DNA from: Prosapia bicincta
Taxonomy: Eukaryota > Arthropoda > Insecta > Hemiptera > Cercopidae
NCBI GenBank assembly: GCA_036971475.1
Contig: JBAIZL010000001.1
Span: 211,250,075 to 211,314,074 of the forward strand
Direction: 5' to 3'
Length of the DNA: 64,000 nt
Of this stretch, positions 44,787 through 57,560 are shown in pieces (the stretch's first letter is position 1; each line of letters starts with the position of its first letter). Position numbers and translations under genes: made by a program. The notes beneath the pieces are model-generated. The model worked only from the letters and a program-made list of their open reading frames with translations, did no database searches and was not told where the DNA came from.

Positions 44787-46650
44787 GATTCACCGAATGT
44801 AATGGACTAAAACATTCAAGAAATAAACAGTTATATTACAAAACTTTTGATCTATTGAAATTAATGATATTTTAATTGAATTCGTAATATCTTTTAATTT
44901 CATCTTAATCATAAGTAATTATTTGAAGAACAAAGTGTAAACTATTAAAATCTACAGTTCTTAGTTTTCCCTCTATCCAAGGTTCCCTCTACCGACAGAC
45001 AAGGTTAATAGTTTTCACTTAGTTCTTTAACGAGTTACTTTGTAATTTAATTAATAAAATCAAGATCAACAATCATCTTCATAATATTTTAGTTTCAAAA
45101 TTTGAGGTCATAAACTATAAGAAATTCAAAAGAAAATGAAATTTGACTAAACCCTTGATAAAATGGTAATTTTTTAAAATTTGTTTTTCCATTTCTTCAA
45201 CTTGTTACAGAATTTTGAATTGCCCATTTTTACCAATGTTACAATAAAGTGAATACTTAGTGAAGTTTTGTTGAAAATTTTAAATCTCCAAGTACAACTG
45301 TAAAGTTACAACAATATTTATACAGAAAATTCTGAACGAACAACCATGAGCCCAAGAGTTGCATAGGTGAGGGGAATATATGTAAATAGTTTTCAATTAT
45401 ATTATTTGTTATACATTTATTAAGATAAAGATAAATAAAAATTGTAACTTTAAATAGTAAAAAAACAATAATGTTATTAATACGAAATTATAAAGAAAAC
45501 TTGCACAAATCTAGAAATTCCTATCAGATATACTAACTCATGTAGTTCCTAGGTTATTAGAGTTAATTGCAAGGTTATCTCTTGAATGAATTTTCTACTT
45601 ATGTTTTAAAATGTCAGTCATTGTTCTTAAAAGATCTGAAACTTTCCAGAAAACTTTATTAAGTATTGGTTAAAATAGGTAATTCAAAAATTTGTTACAA
45701 CTTTTTAATTTGAAAAAAAAACTTGAAGAATTGGGAGGACAAATTTTCAAAATTCTGTCACTTTGTTTATTATTATTAACATGAGTCTTACTATTTTTTT
45801 TTGGAATTGCTCACAGTTTAATGCTTGAAAAATTGAAACCGAAATATTAAGAACGAGCAAAAACATCACAAAATTTATGAATTGTATGGTTTAATTCCCC
45901 CACTTCAATAAAAAAAAATTATTAAAGAGGTTGTGAGGATTTTTGGAAGGAACATTATGGTATCACATTTGGCTGGTTGAAAGTTATCATATTTGGGCAG
46001 TAGTCATATTTTTATAAGTAGCTCGCCTATTTCCATTAATCTTATTTTTAATAATTGCAGTATTTACACTAGTAGTGGTTAGCATTACGTAGAACAAAGA
46101 GAGGCCAACCCTTGAAGAAGAGGAAACATGCAAATTGTAAAAGGTTAAATAAATTATAACAGGTTTCCCAGATAGTTATTCTGATTTTCATGACACAATT
46201 CTTGCATGCCCATAATGAGTGAAACTTAAGTTCCATCCTAATAAGTTTGTTTTGTCCATCCTAATAGTTACAGTTGTAATGAGACTAATGGTGGTTGCTT
46301 CAGTTGGTTAGCGTTACTAGAGTAACGTTGACCAGTTAGTAATCAGATAAACTATTAATCAAAAGTTCGGAGCCATGGTATGGTTTATTGAGTTGTATTA
46401 CATATCAATGGTTAGCTAGTTTATTTCTGGGGGTGCAGTTATTTTCTAGGTGTAGTTCTGCACTTAACATGTAACTTAGATATATGCTCCACAGCTTCTA
46501 TTATCTGCTTTTTTGGAAAGGTATATTTTAATGGAACATTATCTTGAAAAATAAGTAACTCATGATTGAATGTTAAATATGCCCAAGTTATCAAGTGAAA
46601 TGTTTTCATTCCAAATTTTCCTTATTGAAACAAAGTTGCCTTTTTAACAA
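44787..46650. other. No gene recognised; includes the unoccupied hAT target site
   Basis: Bases about 44787-45040 repeat the DNA around the hAT element (60120-60257 and 63346-63460). The sequence TTCATCTTAATCATAAG at 44906-44922 is the uninterrupted form of the site occupied at 60258. The rest is AT-rich, with no gene. Confidence 0.6.
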
Positions 46651-46654
46651 GACA

Positions 46655-47035
46655 AGTTGGCTTCTCATCGAATATTATTACATTGTTCGTTGTTGTTATT
46701 TTGTTATTTATAGTTTTATATTTTTTATTGTTATTTTTTCAATATTTCTATTTATTTCCTAATCAAAGGTTTTTTTTATTGTTATAGATTTATTGTTGTT
46801 TTTTGTTATTTATTATTACGTTTTTCTTATTGTTATATATTTATGGTTACATAATTAATTTTATATATTGCTGCTTTGCTCAAGTTTTGTTTGTTTTGTA
46901 ATTTTTTGTTTTATTTAAAATTTATTTTGTTATTTTATTTTATTTAAAATATTGCGTTTTGTAGTTTTTGATTGGCGATGATAACCACAGCTGGTTTTTT
47001 GCTAGGAAAGAAAGAAAAGAAAAGAAAAAAAAATA
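46655..47035 (+). repeat. LINE-C-type 3' tail, solitary
   Basis: A T-rich, TTATTGTTAT-type stretch ending in TTTTGATTGGCGATGATAAC and CTGGTTTTTTGCTAGGAAAG. It matches the 3' end of the LINE at 51.5-57.0 kb. No coding part remains, as in a heavily 5'-truncated insertion. Confidence 0.65.
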
Positions 47036-47540
47036 TTACACACAAAAAAATTCAAAACCATTTTGAGTTAAAACTGACTTTGTACACATCTTACAATATT
47101 ATCAAATATGCTGACATTGTCTTCTTGTACAATTGAGAAAATTAGTAATCCTATTTAAGCTCTTACTTCTGGTGTATCTGTAAAAGCCCAGATGCTATTT
47201 TTTGATAATTTCATTGTTTAAAATTAATAACTTCATTAAATATGTTTAATAGACTTCAACAGTTCTGTCTTTGGTTTTAACATTGTCTTTAGCTTTACGT
47301 TTAACATGAAAAATATACTGAGCCTGTTTGTATGAGTGTGTGTATGTTTGTTAATGATCTTATTTGTTTGGTCTAACAATAACCAATATGTTATGTATAT
47401 GAAAATTATATTGGTAAATGTTCTAAATTACCACATTTTTGCCAATATACAGAAGTTGATTTATTCCTTAATTTCTAATACTGATTTCAAATATCTTGAA
47501 ATTTTTCATGAAAATAAATGATTTGTTTTTATATTTTCAG

Positions 47541-47589
47541 TTATTTTTGGATGATTCAAAAATGAAGAACTTTACATCTTGTTTTAAAG
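47541..47589 (+). CDS. C8orf82: UPF0598 (C8orf82 homologue), coding exon 2
   Basis: A 49-bp exon after a TTTTCAG acceptor, encoding LFLDDSKMKNFTSCFK plus one base, then a GTAAAT donor. This is nearly identical to the human family segment LFLDDSKMKNFITCFKD. The incoming phase (0) matches the exon ending at 12233, and the outgoing phase (1) matches the exon starting at 58259. It is too short for ORF finders and was recognised by motif. Confidence 0.93.
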
Positions 47590-47590
47590 G

Positions 47591-48200
47591 TAAATTTCAG
47601 TAAGTACATTTTAATTTTGAGTATTAAAAGAAATTGGAGAATTAAAAAAAAAATATCAAACTTTTTAAAATTTCATTTCCAGGAAATCAGTAAGTCTAAT
47701 CTGTTTAAATTAGTTAATTGTAATGGCAAATTAGTTTTCAAAATGTGTATACAGAAATTTGGCAACATCCATGTTCGGTATGGAACCATATGGTTAAAAT
47801 TTGGCATATGGAAAAATATACAAAACATTTAAAAGTATAAATCAGATCCTATTTTGAATAATAAAAATTTAACTACAACAAACAATCTAAATATTTAAGT
47901 GGCTTACAAATGCAGTTTAATTATACAATAAAAATTCCTAAAAACTGAAACATATTTAAGAGCACAGAACAATAAATAAGGTAAAACATGAGCTTAATCA
48001 AAAACAATTAAAAACTTATATACTATAAGGTAATGTAAAAACATTATACTAAAAGGAAACGAAAAACTTAAAAAATATTACAAAAGAAAAAAACAATAAC
48101 AAAAATAAAAGAACTAAATATAAATTTAAAAAAACAATGCAAATTTATAAAAGAAGAAACACATATGACAACACACAACTTTTACTGATAGCCGGCTAAA

Positions 48201-48235
<35 letters not shown>

Positions 48236-48850
48236 AGTAGTAGCCAACTACTACTCTTTTATATGATATTTATTGTGTGTACCATTTAGTTCTAAACAGG
48301 AATTTGTAAATAAGCCTAGTGCCTAGGCTTATTTTTAGCTGTTTTTTATACTTGAAAATGGGACTTGTTTTATATTCCTGAATCATGTTTTTTTGTCTTG
48401 CTCTATGTAAATGATCGAAAATATTTGAGTAGTTAAACAAAAACACTGATTTTATTTTGAGAAATTGACAGAGTTTTAAGCTATTTGGCATTATTAATTT
48501 TAAACTATTAATTTTAAACAATTTAAGTGTCAATTTTAGAGTTCTGAACAAATAACTGTACTTTTACTATAGTTTTAAAATTTGTTGTTAATTTAAACAC
48601 TCTTTTCATATTACTTTTAATTATCATGCACTACTTAATTATTTGCCATAATCAATAAGAAAAACAGAAACACCAATTTCTTTGATATTTGCATTTTATT
48701 AACACCATTCCTGGCTTATGGAAATGAACCTCTCTTTGTTATATTGTTTTTTTACCCTTGCTTGTAAAGTTAAAGACAAATGCTTGCTATCCATGATGTT
48801 TAACAGGTTCTAATGAGATGCACAAACTTAAAATTAAGATATATAGTTAT
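47591..48850. other. No gene recognised (UPF0598 intron 2)
   Basis: AT-rich, with an A-rich segment ending in a poly(A) run (48208-48232) that may be the tail of an unrecognised retroelement. A small hairpin near 48313-48333 (GCCTAGTGCCTAGGC) is visible. Confidence 0.4.
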
Positions 48851-50035
48851 TGATTCCATCTTCACATGAGCTACTAGTTTTCACTAAAAACACTTGTAAA
48901 AATTACAACTTGCCTACAGTGGTATTTACTTAATGTTTGTATATTTCGTATTGTTCGGTAATGTATCGTTGATTATTTTTGTATTGTTTATGAAGAATTT
49001 GTAGGTAAGAGTGCACATATTTTTAAAACATCTTAATTTCATACACCCAAAATTAACATACACCATCAAAACAGAACAAAACAACTCACCTAACTTCTTG
49101 GATCTTACACTTAAACGAACAGACAAACAGATACATAAATTCAACATTACCAAAAACCAACCAATACCATTCATAACTCCTCAAACCACCCACAACAACA
49201 TAAACTTGCTGCTTACAACACCATGATATATCACCTGTTTAAAACACCGTTAGACAAAGAAGAACACAACCAAAAATTAAACACCATAAAATATATAGCA
49301 AAAACCAATGGATACAACACAACAATGATCGACAAATTTTACAACCGCCTGAAAAATAACTCAAATACAAATACACAACATGACAAACCCATAAAATACT
49401 TAACAATACCATATAGATCATCCATAACTCATACTATCTAACACACTATGAAAATATAATTACAAAATAGTCTACTCCAAACACAACACTCTCAATAAAC
49501 AATTTAAGCCCAACAACAAAATATTCAACACTGCTGATAACTACAAACTAACTTGCAGTTTGTGCCTCAATTTTTACATAGGCCAGACAGGGAGGTCATT
49601 TTACACACTACCAAGAACATATACACGCACTAACAAACAAAAACACTCAATCAAACTTTGTTGAACATTTCATATCCACAAAATATGACTACACAAACAT
49701 AACACCCAACCTACAAATTCTTCATAAAGAATACAAAAATAACGAATGATAAACAACTGAACAATATGAAATATACAAACATTTCAAACTACACCATACA
49801 TAGATACTCAACACCCAATTACATTGTAACTCACACACACTTTTCGACATCATAACTCCTAATACTCACCAAAATACACCCACACCCCCACTATAATATT
49901 CCACCCCTATCCTAACCTACAAAAACCTTGAGATCAGTTACGGTCTGAGTTGACAATGGGACACATCTCCCGAAACATGGCCGTCCTCAATAAATATAAG
50001 TAAGTGCTACTATAGGCAAGTTGTAATATATTTAC
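48850..50035 (+). pseudogene. PLE-A: second copy, frameshifted
   Basis: Plus-strand pieces in order: IHPKLTYTIKTEQNNSPNF (RT C-terminus), a segment with IYHLFKTPLDKEEHNQKLN, TMIDKFYNRLKN (49335), broken GIY-YIG core (CLNFYIGQTGRSF region near 49565), and EQYEIYKHF (49760). The terminal repeat follows at 49935-50035. Frames break repeatedly. It is the same family as 16842-17754 in opposite orientation. Confidence 0.8.
49946..49989 (+). ncRNA. Hammerhead-like motif, PLE-A, variant core
   Basis: Stem I UGAG/CUCA, core UUGACAA plus U, stem II GGGA/UCCC, GAAA, then ACAUGGCCGU (two inserted bases in stem III) and GUC. Sense and downstream of the PLE-A coding relic. Confidence 0.5.
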
Positions 50036-50397
50036 AAATGTTTTTAGTAAAATTAAGAGTAATTATTTAGAAAGTAACTGAAACACAACATTTATGATAA
50101 CTCCTGAATAACTTATCAGTGAATCTAAATGAAGAGATGTATGGAGTTAAATATGTTAATTTTATCATTGATTTTCATCAATTTAAAAATGCTCTGTTGG
50201 CTATTTTAAAAATTAACTTTAATTGTAAATTTGCTCTGACTGTTTAAATAAATTATAAAGTTTTAATCCTACAAAATTAGTATAATTAATTTCTACCTCT
50301 ACTTAATTTAATACTGTTAGCTAAATAATTAGAGATTAAAACTCAAAAGAATAACAAAATGATTTTAAAAAAGTAACTATTTCTATTAAATATAAAT

Positions 50398-51482
50398 ACA
50401 GTAAATCTTGTTAAAAGCGGAATCGCAAAGGGCTGAAAATATTCTCCAGATTGGACAAGTTTTAAAGTCATAAGTGGTGTAATAATTTTACTTTGTACAG
50501 TACAGGAGTATTACTTATCTTATTATGAGAGAAGCTGTTGATTCTGGAAATAATATGGTAGAATATTTACTTTTAGTAAACTAAATCACTACACTAGACT
50601 TTCACAAAATTACTCAAGTATAAATAAAGTATAACATATTATTTCTATTTTAAAGTTATCCTAGTTTATATTATTCTGTTTTTTCCAAATGTCTAACAAA
50701 GAAACTAGTTTCCACTTTTTAGTTACTATATACTTAAGTTATTATTGGATACAGTCCTTTACAGACTACAATAGTTCAAGAAGACAGGAAGTTGTAATCA
50801 GCAGAGAACTGCTTGGCGTTTCTTATGCTTTGTAGGGCCTCTTCATGAGTTCGTATCTTTGTTTGGACCTCCGATCCTCTGGCTTCTTCCTCTTTATCCC
50901 CATCTTCGGCAGTTCTGATGGCTAAAAGATCTGCAGTCGATTCAAAGTTATGATGCGTGGCAAGATTGTCATTAGCACAAATAAGTCGTCACAATTACAC
51001 GGGATGTTTTTGTCTCTACAAAGATTGGATATTGCCTTTTCATTTTCACTAGCTTTTCTAACATCCTCTGTATCATCGCTTTCACCAACCACTGCTTTAA
51101 CAAAATACTTGGTTACTGTTTAATTTTCAATTTGTTTGACAGCCAACCCAACCAGTTCACAGCATCCAAAATTTGACACAGATCTTGTCATATCATTGTA
51201 TCAGCTTCTTCTATATTTAAAATTAAAGATTGCATTAAATACTACCTGTAGTATGATTTAAATGTGTAAAGAATACCAACATTCAAAGGCTGCAGTACGC
51301 TCGTAGCATTAGGCGGGAACCAGGCCAGTTTCACATTCAAAAAGGTCATGTCTGTGGCACGTGGCATTGTTCAAAAAAGAATAACCTTTTGCCACTATTG
51401 CACACTAATAAACTTTCTACAGACACCACATATTCAACACAATCTCTAAACATTTCAACACTTACACCTTCACTTAGGTACT
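50398..51482 (-). pseudogene. Tigger/pogo (DDE_1) transposase, C-terminal half
   Basis: Read on the minus strand from 51482: VEMFRDCVEYVVS, GKRLFFFEQCH (decayed form of the family's LLLxDNCxAH), WFPPNATSVLQPLN (the family hallmark PPNTTSVLQPLD), and YRQ-type sequence. It ends in an acidic tail (EDGDKEEEARGSEV) with HEEALQSIRNAKQF. A candidate inverted-repeat end lies at about 50398 (CAGTAAATCTTGTTAAAAGCGG). The N-terminal half is at 57040-57560. A LINE has split the two. Confidence 0.8.
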
Positions 51483-51727
51483 TTTGACTGGTCAAAACTG
51501 TTGCGCGTTGGGAGTGCTGAAAAGGCCAGAGCTTGACAAACTCTGGTCTGGAAGACTGATGTGAGCTTGCTCTGCTGAAGACGTAAGCGCGGTTTCTGAT
51601 CTACTAGCCGCTATGGTCCTCAGTCAGGGAGTATACGCGGTGCACAGGTGTCGGAGCTTCTGCACAGTATTACGAGAGGAAATGATCTTTTTGTAATGAA
51701 AGGGTCTCGCCCGTAACACCCAACACG
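51483..51727 (+). mobile_element. LINE-C 5' UTR
   Basis: GC-richer leader (GCGCGTTGGGAGTGCTG onward) before ORF1. It begins where the Tigger homology stops. Confidence 0.6.
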
Positions 51728-52539
51728 ATGACTGGCTTTACACAGTTTATGGATTCTACTAACCTGTCCAATGTTTTGAGTTTAAAGAGGTCATGTCAGT
51801 TTCCAGCTGACGAGCCTAGCAATGTAGATGTGATTAAGAAGTTGATGGTGGCAACTACACCGGCATTGCCATCGTTAAAGTATTTAACGTTTTCTAGTGC
51901 TGAAGAGGGGAAAGATCTTTCAAAAGTTTCACCTTTCCTTATTAACAAGGTGATTACTGCCTGTGCAGGAGGTCCAGTTTCATCTGTAAAAAAATTTAAA
52001 AATGGGATATTTCCTTGTTCAAATGTCTAATGAGAGGCAAACGTGTTCGCTTTTAAAAATGACTTACTATTTTGATTTGGTCAAGGTATCTGACTCCCTA
52101 CAGATCCTTGAATTACCCAAAGGGGCTCATCACATGCAGGGATTTAATGTACATCCCAATTGATGAAATTAAGTCCGAAATGTACGTTCAGTCAGTTACG
52201 GATGTTGTAGCTATAATAAAAATGGGCAAAGGTGAGAAAGTAGCAACTTGCTCTTTTATTATCACCTTTGGAAAACCTGAGATACCCAAATACTTACATG
52301 TAAGGTACCAAAGGCTCTCAGTGAGACCATATGTGGCTAATCCTAGGCGCTGCTTCAAGTGTCAGCGCTTCAGGCATATCAGCTCTACTTGTTCGAAGCA
52401 TATCGTATACGGTAAATTTAGCGTTGAAGGACATGATGGTAAAGACTGCGTTAATGCTCCAAAGTGCACCAACTGTGGTGGTGATCACCCAGCACAATCA
52501 TACAACTGCCCTAACCTGAAGGAAGAGAAAGCTTTCTAG
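51728..52539 (+). pseudogene. LINE-C ORF1: gag-like protein with zinc knuckles
   Basis: Two frames (51728-52030 and 52072-52539) with a frameshift near 52030. The second ends with CFKCQRFRHISSTC, the start of a CCHC knuckle, and CTNCGGDHPAQSYNC, typical of the nucleic acid-binding ORF1 of Jockey/I-group LINEs. Confidence 0.8.
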
Positions 52540-52739
52540 GCACATGGCTCAAGAAAAGATATCGTTTTCATAGGCGAAGAGAAATTATAGATCTACTCAG
52601 CCAAAGACTGACAGTAAAACTTATGCTGCTACTCTGACAGCCTCTATCCTCTACACTACTCCGTCCTCTACAGTGTAGAGAAAATTAAAATCAGTTTGTG
52701 GTAATTCCAGAGCGCTGCCAACCATTGCGCTGAAGCAAC

Positions 52740-54990
52740 CGGATGGAGGATTTATCACAAACAGTGGTGATATTGCTAATGTACTGGGAACATCATTACT
52801 CTATAGAGGAATTGGAGTCAGCTATCGTGTCAACAAAGGATTCTGCACCAGGTCCTGATTCCATTGTATACTCCATGCTGAAACATCTACCATCATTGTC
52901 AAAACCCGTCCTCCTTCGAATATACAATTGTTTATTTGAGGAGTAGTCTTCCCTCAATGCATGGTTAGAAGGAACAGTCATTCCACTTTTAAAACCAGGT
53001 AAAGACAAAACCAATCCTAGTAGTTACAGGCCTATATCTCTTACAAGCGTCTTGTGCAAACTACTGGGGAAGATGGTCAACCGCCGTTTTGTCGGGTATC
53101 TAGAAACTAATGATTTTCTTAGCAAAGAGCAGTGTGGTTTCAGACAAGGGCGATCATCTGTTGATGAATTGGTTTTGTTAGAATCCGCTATTCAAAATGC
53201 CTTTCTCTTGTGTCGAACACTTGTTGCTGTTTTTTTCGACATCGAGTAGGCATATGATATGGCATTGAAAGGAGGAATTCTGAACACTTTGAAATCATGG
53301 GGTATACAAGGGAATATCTTAGCATACATCGCTAACTTTCTATCAAACAGATCTTTCTGCATTCATCTTGGAGGCATATACTCAAATAGTTATAAACAGG
53401 ACAATGGTGTACAGCAGGGCAGCGTGCTGAGCGTCACCTATTTGCCGTTGCAATAAATAGTATAACATCTAATACACAATCTCCGGTAAGTTGCTCTCTC
53501 TTTGTGGAAGACTTTTGCATTTATATGCCTAGTTGTTGTATGGTAACCACAGAAAGATCTATACAGTTAGCAATATACAGATTAGAGGAATGGTCAAGGA
53601 CTACTGGTTTTAAATTCTCTGCTCCGAAGACCAAGTGTGTAGCATTTAGTCGTCGTTGGCAACACCAGGAGCCGATCCTTTATCTTGATGGGATTCTGCT
53701 TCAAATCATGGGTAGTGTTCAATTTTTGGGTCTTTTATTAGATAAAAGTGAGATGCAACAAGAAATTGGATATGTTAAGAGTCCTTAGTGGTACAAATGG
53801 GGGAGCAGATAGAACATGTATGTTAAGGTTCTGTTGCACGGTCGTTAGATCATGCATAAATTATGGCTGCCTAGTCTATTCATCTGCATGACCTACAGTT
53901 TTGAAAACTCTCGTTCAGTCGAACACTCTGGAGTTGCTACTGGTGCGTTTGGAACTAACCCCAATCCCTAGTCTTCTTGTCGAGGCTGGAGAACCCACTC
54001 TTTCAAGACGACGTCATATGCTGCAATTATTGTACATCTCCTGTGTTCGAAGCAAACCTAATCATCTGTCATTCAATTGTTTATTTAACAACCCTTATAA
54101 ACATCATTGTAATTCACGCAAACGTTTGACAGCTCCATTTGGAATAAGGATGCCCGCATTATAAATAACCTTGAGTTAGAACCTCCTGTCATGTTTGAAC
54201 GATCCATGTGCTATCTGCCTCCATGGATAATAAAACCGCCATGCTTCGATTTTTTGTTGTCCAGTTATATCAGAAGTAATACTCCTGACGTGGTGTACCA
54301 CCAGGAATTCTTAGCAAAATGTAGATTCCACCAATACAGTGATGTTATATTCACGGATGGGTCTAAACTGGACAATGGGGTTGGGTGCACGTTTTATGCT
54401 TCAGGACCGATCTATTTGTACAGCATCTTGTAGTGTTTTTACAGCAGAACGGTTTGCTATTTTTAAAGCACTAACCGACATTCAATCTAGTTATTCACAC
54501 TTACTTTTGTGTTCCGATTCCAAAAGTGCTCGTCAGGATTTTTTCTCTGTAACCCCCTTGGTTGGGGATATTTTGTGTGCTGTACACAATCTTCAATGGG
54601 GGGGGGGTGTTGGGGTAACATTCTGCTGGGTTCCTGGTCACTGTGGAATTCACGGAAAAGTGGAATTCTTAGCGGATGAAGCGGTGTCATCTACATGTGT
54701 CATGGCATCTGATTATATATGTTATATAAAACGTTCATTGCTCACTGCTTGGAATGATGAATGGCAAAGTGTTAATCACAATAAGCTGAGGGAAGTTAAG
54801 GATACCGTCCGCCCATGGAGGTCTTCTATTAGTTTGAAACGTAGGGAGGAAGTAGTAGCTATCCGCCTTCGCATGGGACATTCTTATCTAACTCATGGTC
54901 ATTTGATGGGTCGTGAGGACCCGCCTTTATGCCAGTTCTGTGGAAACACATCACAATCAGTCATATACTGGTGGATTGTGGTGGTTTGAG
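52740..54990 (+). pseudogene. LINE-C ORF2: RT and RNase H, no endonuclease
   Basis: RT motifs across frames: SIEELESAIVSTKDSAPGPD, PLLKPGKDKTNPSSYRPISL, CGFRQGRSSVDELV, VAVFFDIE with a stop in the motif A region, and DNGVQQGSVLSVT (motif B); the catalytic FADD-type site reads FVEDF near 53500 and is lost. RNase H follows: IFTDGSKLDNGVG, FTAERFAIF, LLCSDSKSA and CWVPGHCGIHG, then RLRMGHSYLTHGHL and PPLCQFCGN (terminal Cys motif). The apurinic endonuclease expected between 52540 and 52740 is missing. Dead copy. Confidence 0.85.
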
Positions 54991-55336
54991 GCATGTCGCG
55001 ACAGTTTTAATTTACACGGCAGTCTAAAGGTGGTGTTAAAGGACTATGCCGCTGCCGTCAACCGTATCATCACATTCCTTCGCCACCAAAATATAATTTT
55101 TAAAATTTAACATTTGAATATTTAAAATCTATAGTTTACAAATTTATTATACTACAGATTTATTCATGTTAGTTTGTGTTTAGAGTTTATTATTGTTAAC
55201 ATATTTATTTTCTACATTAACTGTTATTTGTTATTGTTGTAAATTTATTGTTATATTGTTTTGTAATTTAATGTAATGTTGTTTTGTTATTAAGTGCGAT
55301 GTTGTTTTGTTATGGGTTTCCTTATTGTTTTATGTG

Positions 55337-55340
<4 letters not shown>
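54991..55340 (+). repeat. LINE-C 3' UTR, first part
   Basis: A TTATTGTTGT-rich tail, interrupted at 55341 by a (TA)n/PLE cluster and continuing at about 56895. Confidence 0.7.

Positions 55341-55401
<61 letters not shown>
55341..55401. repeat. (TA)n microsatellite
   Basis: A TA tract of about 60 bp at the left edge of the PLE hairpin cluster. Confidence 0.95.
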
Positions 55402-55403
<2 letters not shown>

Positions 55404-55404
<1 letters not shown>

Positions 55405-55667
55405 GTTAATATATTACTATTGTAAGTGATTTTATCCACCATTAAGTGCAATGATTTTACCTTGAGTGATGAGGCGCCTTTCGGTCACTTGACCATTGTC
55501 GAATCACTGATTATTTTTTCTTCAGTGAACATCCGCACCAGAAAAATTAAGAAAAAATAATCAGTGATTCGACAATGGTCAAGTGACCGAAAGGCGCCTC
55601 ATCACTCAAGGTAAAATCATTGCACTTAATGGTGGATAAAATCACTTACAATAGTAATATATTAACT
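55404..55667. repeat. PLE-D palindrome with two hammerhead-like motifs
   Basis: About 118-bp arms with a 28-bp spacer (55522-55549). Motifs at 55464-55508 (minus) and 55563-55606 (plus). Arms match the palindrome at 43813-44033 with scattered changes. Confidence 0.9.
55563..55606 (+). ncRNA. Hammerhead-like motif, PLE-D, variant core (mirror at 55464-55508, minus)
   Basis: Stem I AGUGAU/AUCACU, core UCGACAA plus U, stem II GGUCA/UGACC (one pair longer than at 43926), GAAA, fully palindromic stem III AGGCGCCU, UC. Confidence 0.5.
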
Positions 55668-55848
55668 ATATAAAGTCAGTGCAACGGAAAAACAATAGAT
55701 AACGTAAAATATCAAGAATATATCACCATATTTAAAATATATATATATAAATTTTTTTTTTTTTAACAACAGGTTATTCAAATACAAGCATATTATTTAT
55801 TTATATTCATATAAAAGTTCATATTTATTAAATTTATATATATATAGA

Positions 55849-56216
55849 TTTTTTGGACTAGGAGACTGACAGACTTACCTTGGTAAGAGTCCACTCTGTA
55901 GTCTTGAAATAAAAGCACTTAAACAATGATATATATCAACCACACAGTGGTCTTTGTCAATCGAAGAGAAAACACAAAAAGAAATATGAGAGAATGAAAT
56001 AAAATAATTGTAAAATAAAATACATTCAATAAAATACATACAATAAAATACATAAATAAATTCTCTCATATTTCTTTTTGTGTTTTCTCTTCGATTTACA
56101 AAGACCACTGTGTGGTTGAAATATATCATTGTTTAAGTGCTTTTATGTGTTTCTATTTCAAGACTACAGAGTGGACTCTTACCAAGGTAAGTCTGTCAGT
56201 CTCCTAGTCCAACAAA
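55849..56216. repeat. PLE-E terminal-repeat palindrome
   Basis: Inverted arms of about 140 bp (about 55849-55993 and 56063-56216). The spacer contains three AATAAAATACAT-type units. Hammerhead-like segments at 55928-55964 (minus, GAAA changed to GATA) and 56091-56127 (plus, core G5 changed) are both damaged. Confidence 0.85.
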
Positions 56217-56247
56217 TCTAAATAATCTTTACCAACCAAAACTAACC

Positions 56248-56576
<329 letters not shown>

Positions 56577-56579
<3 letters not shown>

Positions 56580-56838
56580 AAAACAACACAGGTTATTCAA
56601 ATACAAGAATATTTATTATTTTATATCCAAAGCTTTTCGTTGGCAAACAGTACCAACATCATCAGGAATGAAAATTACAATTTTTTAAGCTTTTCGTTGG
56701 CAAACAGCTGTTTGCCAACGAAAAGCTTAAAAAATTGTAATTTTCATTCCTGATGATGTTGGTACTGTTTGCCAACGAAAAGCTTTGGATATAAAATAAT
56801 AAATATTCTTGTATTTGAATAACCTGTGTTGTTTTAAA
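56577..56838. repeat. PLE-B palindrome, 131-bp arms, no spacer
   Basis: The centre is between 56707 and 56708. Each arm holds a complete hammerhead-like motif (56625-56669 minus; 56746-56790 plus: AUUC/GGAU stem I, CUGAUGA, extra U, GUUGG/CCAAC, GAAA, AAGCUU) plus a partial second copy of the AAGCTTTTCGTTGGCAAACAG segment meeting at the centre. No mismatch noticed. Confidence 0.95.
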
Positions 56839-56894
56839 TTATTAAACAAGAAAACGTATTTTATATTTATATATATATATATATATATATATAG

Positions 56895-57040
56895 TTGTTT
56901 AAATTTTGTTTGTTTTTTATGTCTTATAATTTTAGTGTTATTTAAATTTTAATTAAATATTTTACTTTATCTAAAATTTTGCTTTTGTTTTGTTGCTGAT
57001 TGGTGATGATAACCATAACTGGTTTTTCGCCAGGAAAAAA
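56895..57040 (+). repeat. LINE-C 3' UTR, terminal part
   Basis: Resumes the T-rich tail and ends GATTGGTGATGATAACCATA and CTGGTTTTTCGCCAGG, matching the end of the solitary tail at 46655-47035. Confidence 0.7.
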
Positions 57041-57560
57041 GTCCAACAACAGTCTTTACCATATTTACTGCACAATAATATCGTCTTTCTTTTGACCTTT
57101 TACTCCCAGGACATTTTTCCTCCTTAACTATAATTGATTTAGTTGGTAATGCCCGTTTTGTCTGCGTTATAAATGTTTTTAGGTTCATATATTGCAATAA
57201 AATCTTGCAGATTTGTTTTCCACTCATTTACAACACGTTAATCTGCACCTATTGATTCACCACTGATCTCATTCCAGACAATGTTATGTCTCTTCTTGAA
57301 ACTGTCCAGCCATCCTGTAAACATTTTAAACGAGATTTGGTTTCTGCAAGAGCTTCACTTTTTTACCATCGGATCCAAAATTTGTATATTTTTCGATCTT
57401 GCACAGATAAACCACTTCCAAACTATAGCATTAATTTCTTCATTAAAAGTTAAAGTTGCTTTTTTCTTCATCTATCCATTTCCCTTCAACTACTCAACTG
57501 TATAATTATCCGGACCTTGTTTCTAGGAACTGAGGACAATTTAACTATTCATTTGATCAT
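57041..57560 (-). pseudogene. Tigger/pogo (DDE_1) transposase, N-terminal half
   Basis: Minus strand, in order: a CENP-B-type HTH remnant (SDGKKVKLLQ), GWLDSFKKRHNIVWNEISGE, VVNEWKTNLQDFIAIYEPKN, IYNADKTGI (first catalytic aspartate of the DDE triad), then EKCPGSKRSKERRYYCAVNM. This joins logically to 51482-50398 on the same strand, with about 5.6 kb of LINE-C and PLE DNA between. In-frame stops make it dead. Confidence 0.8.
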
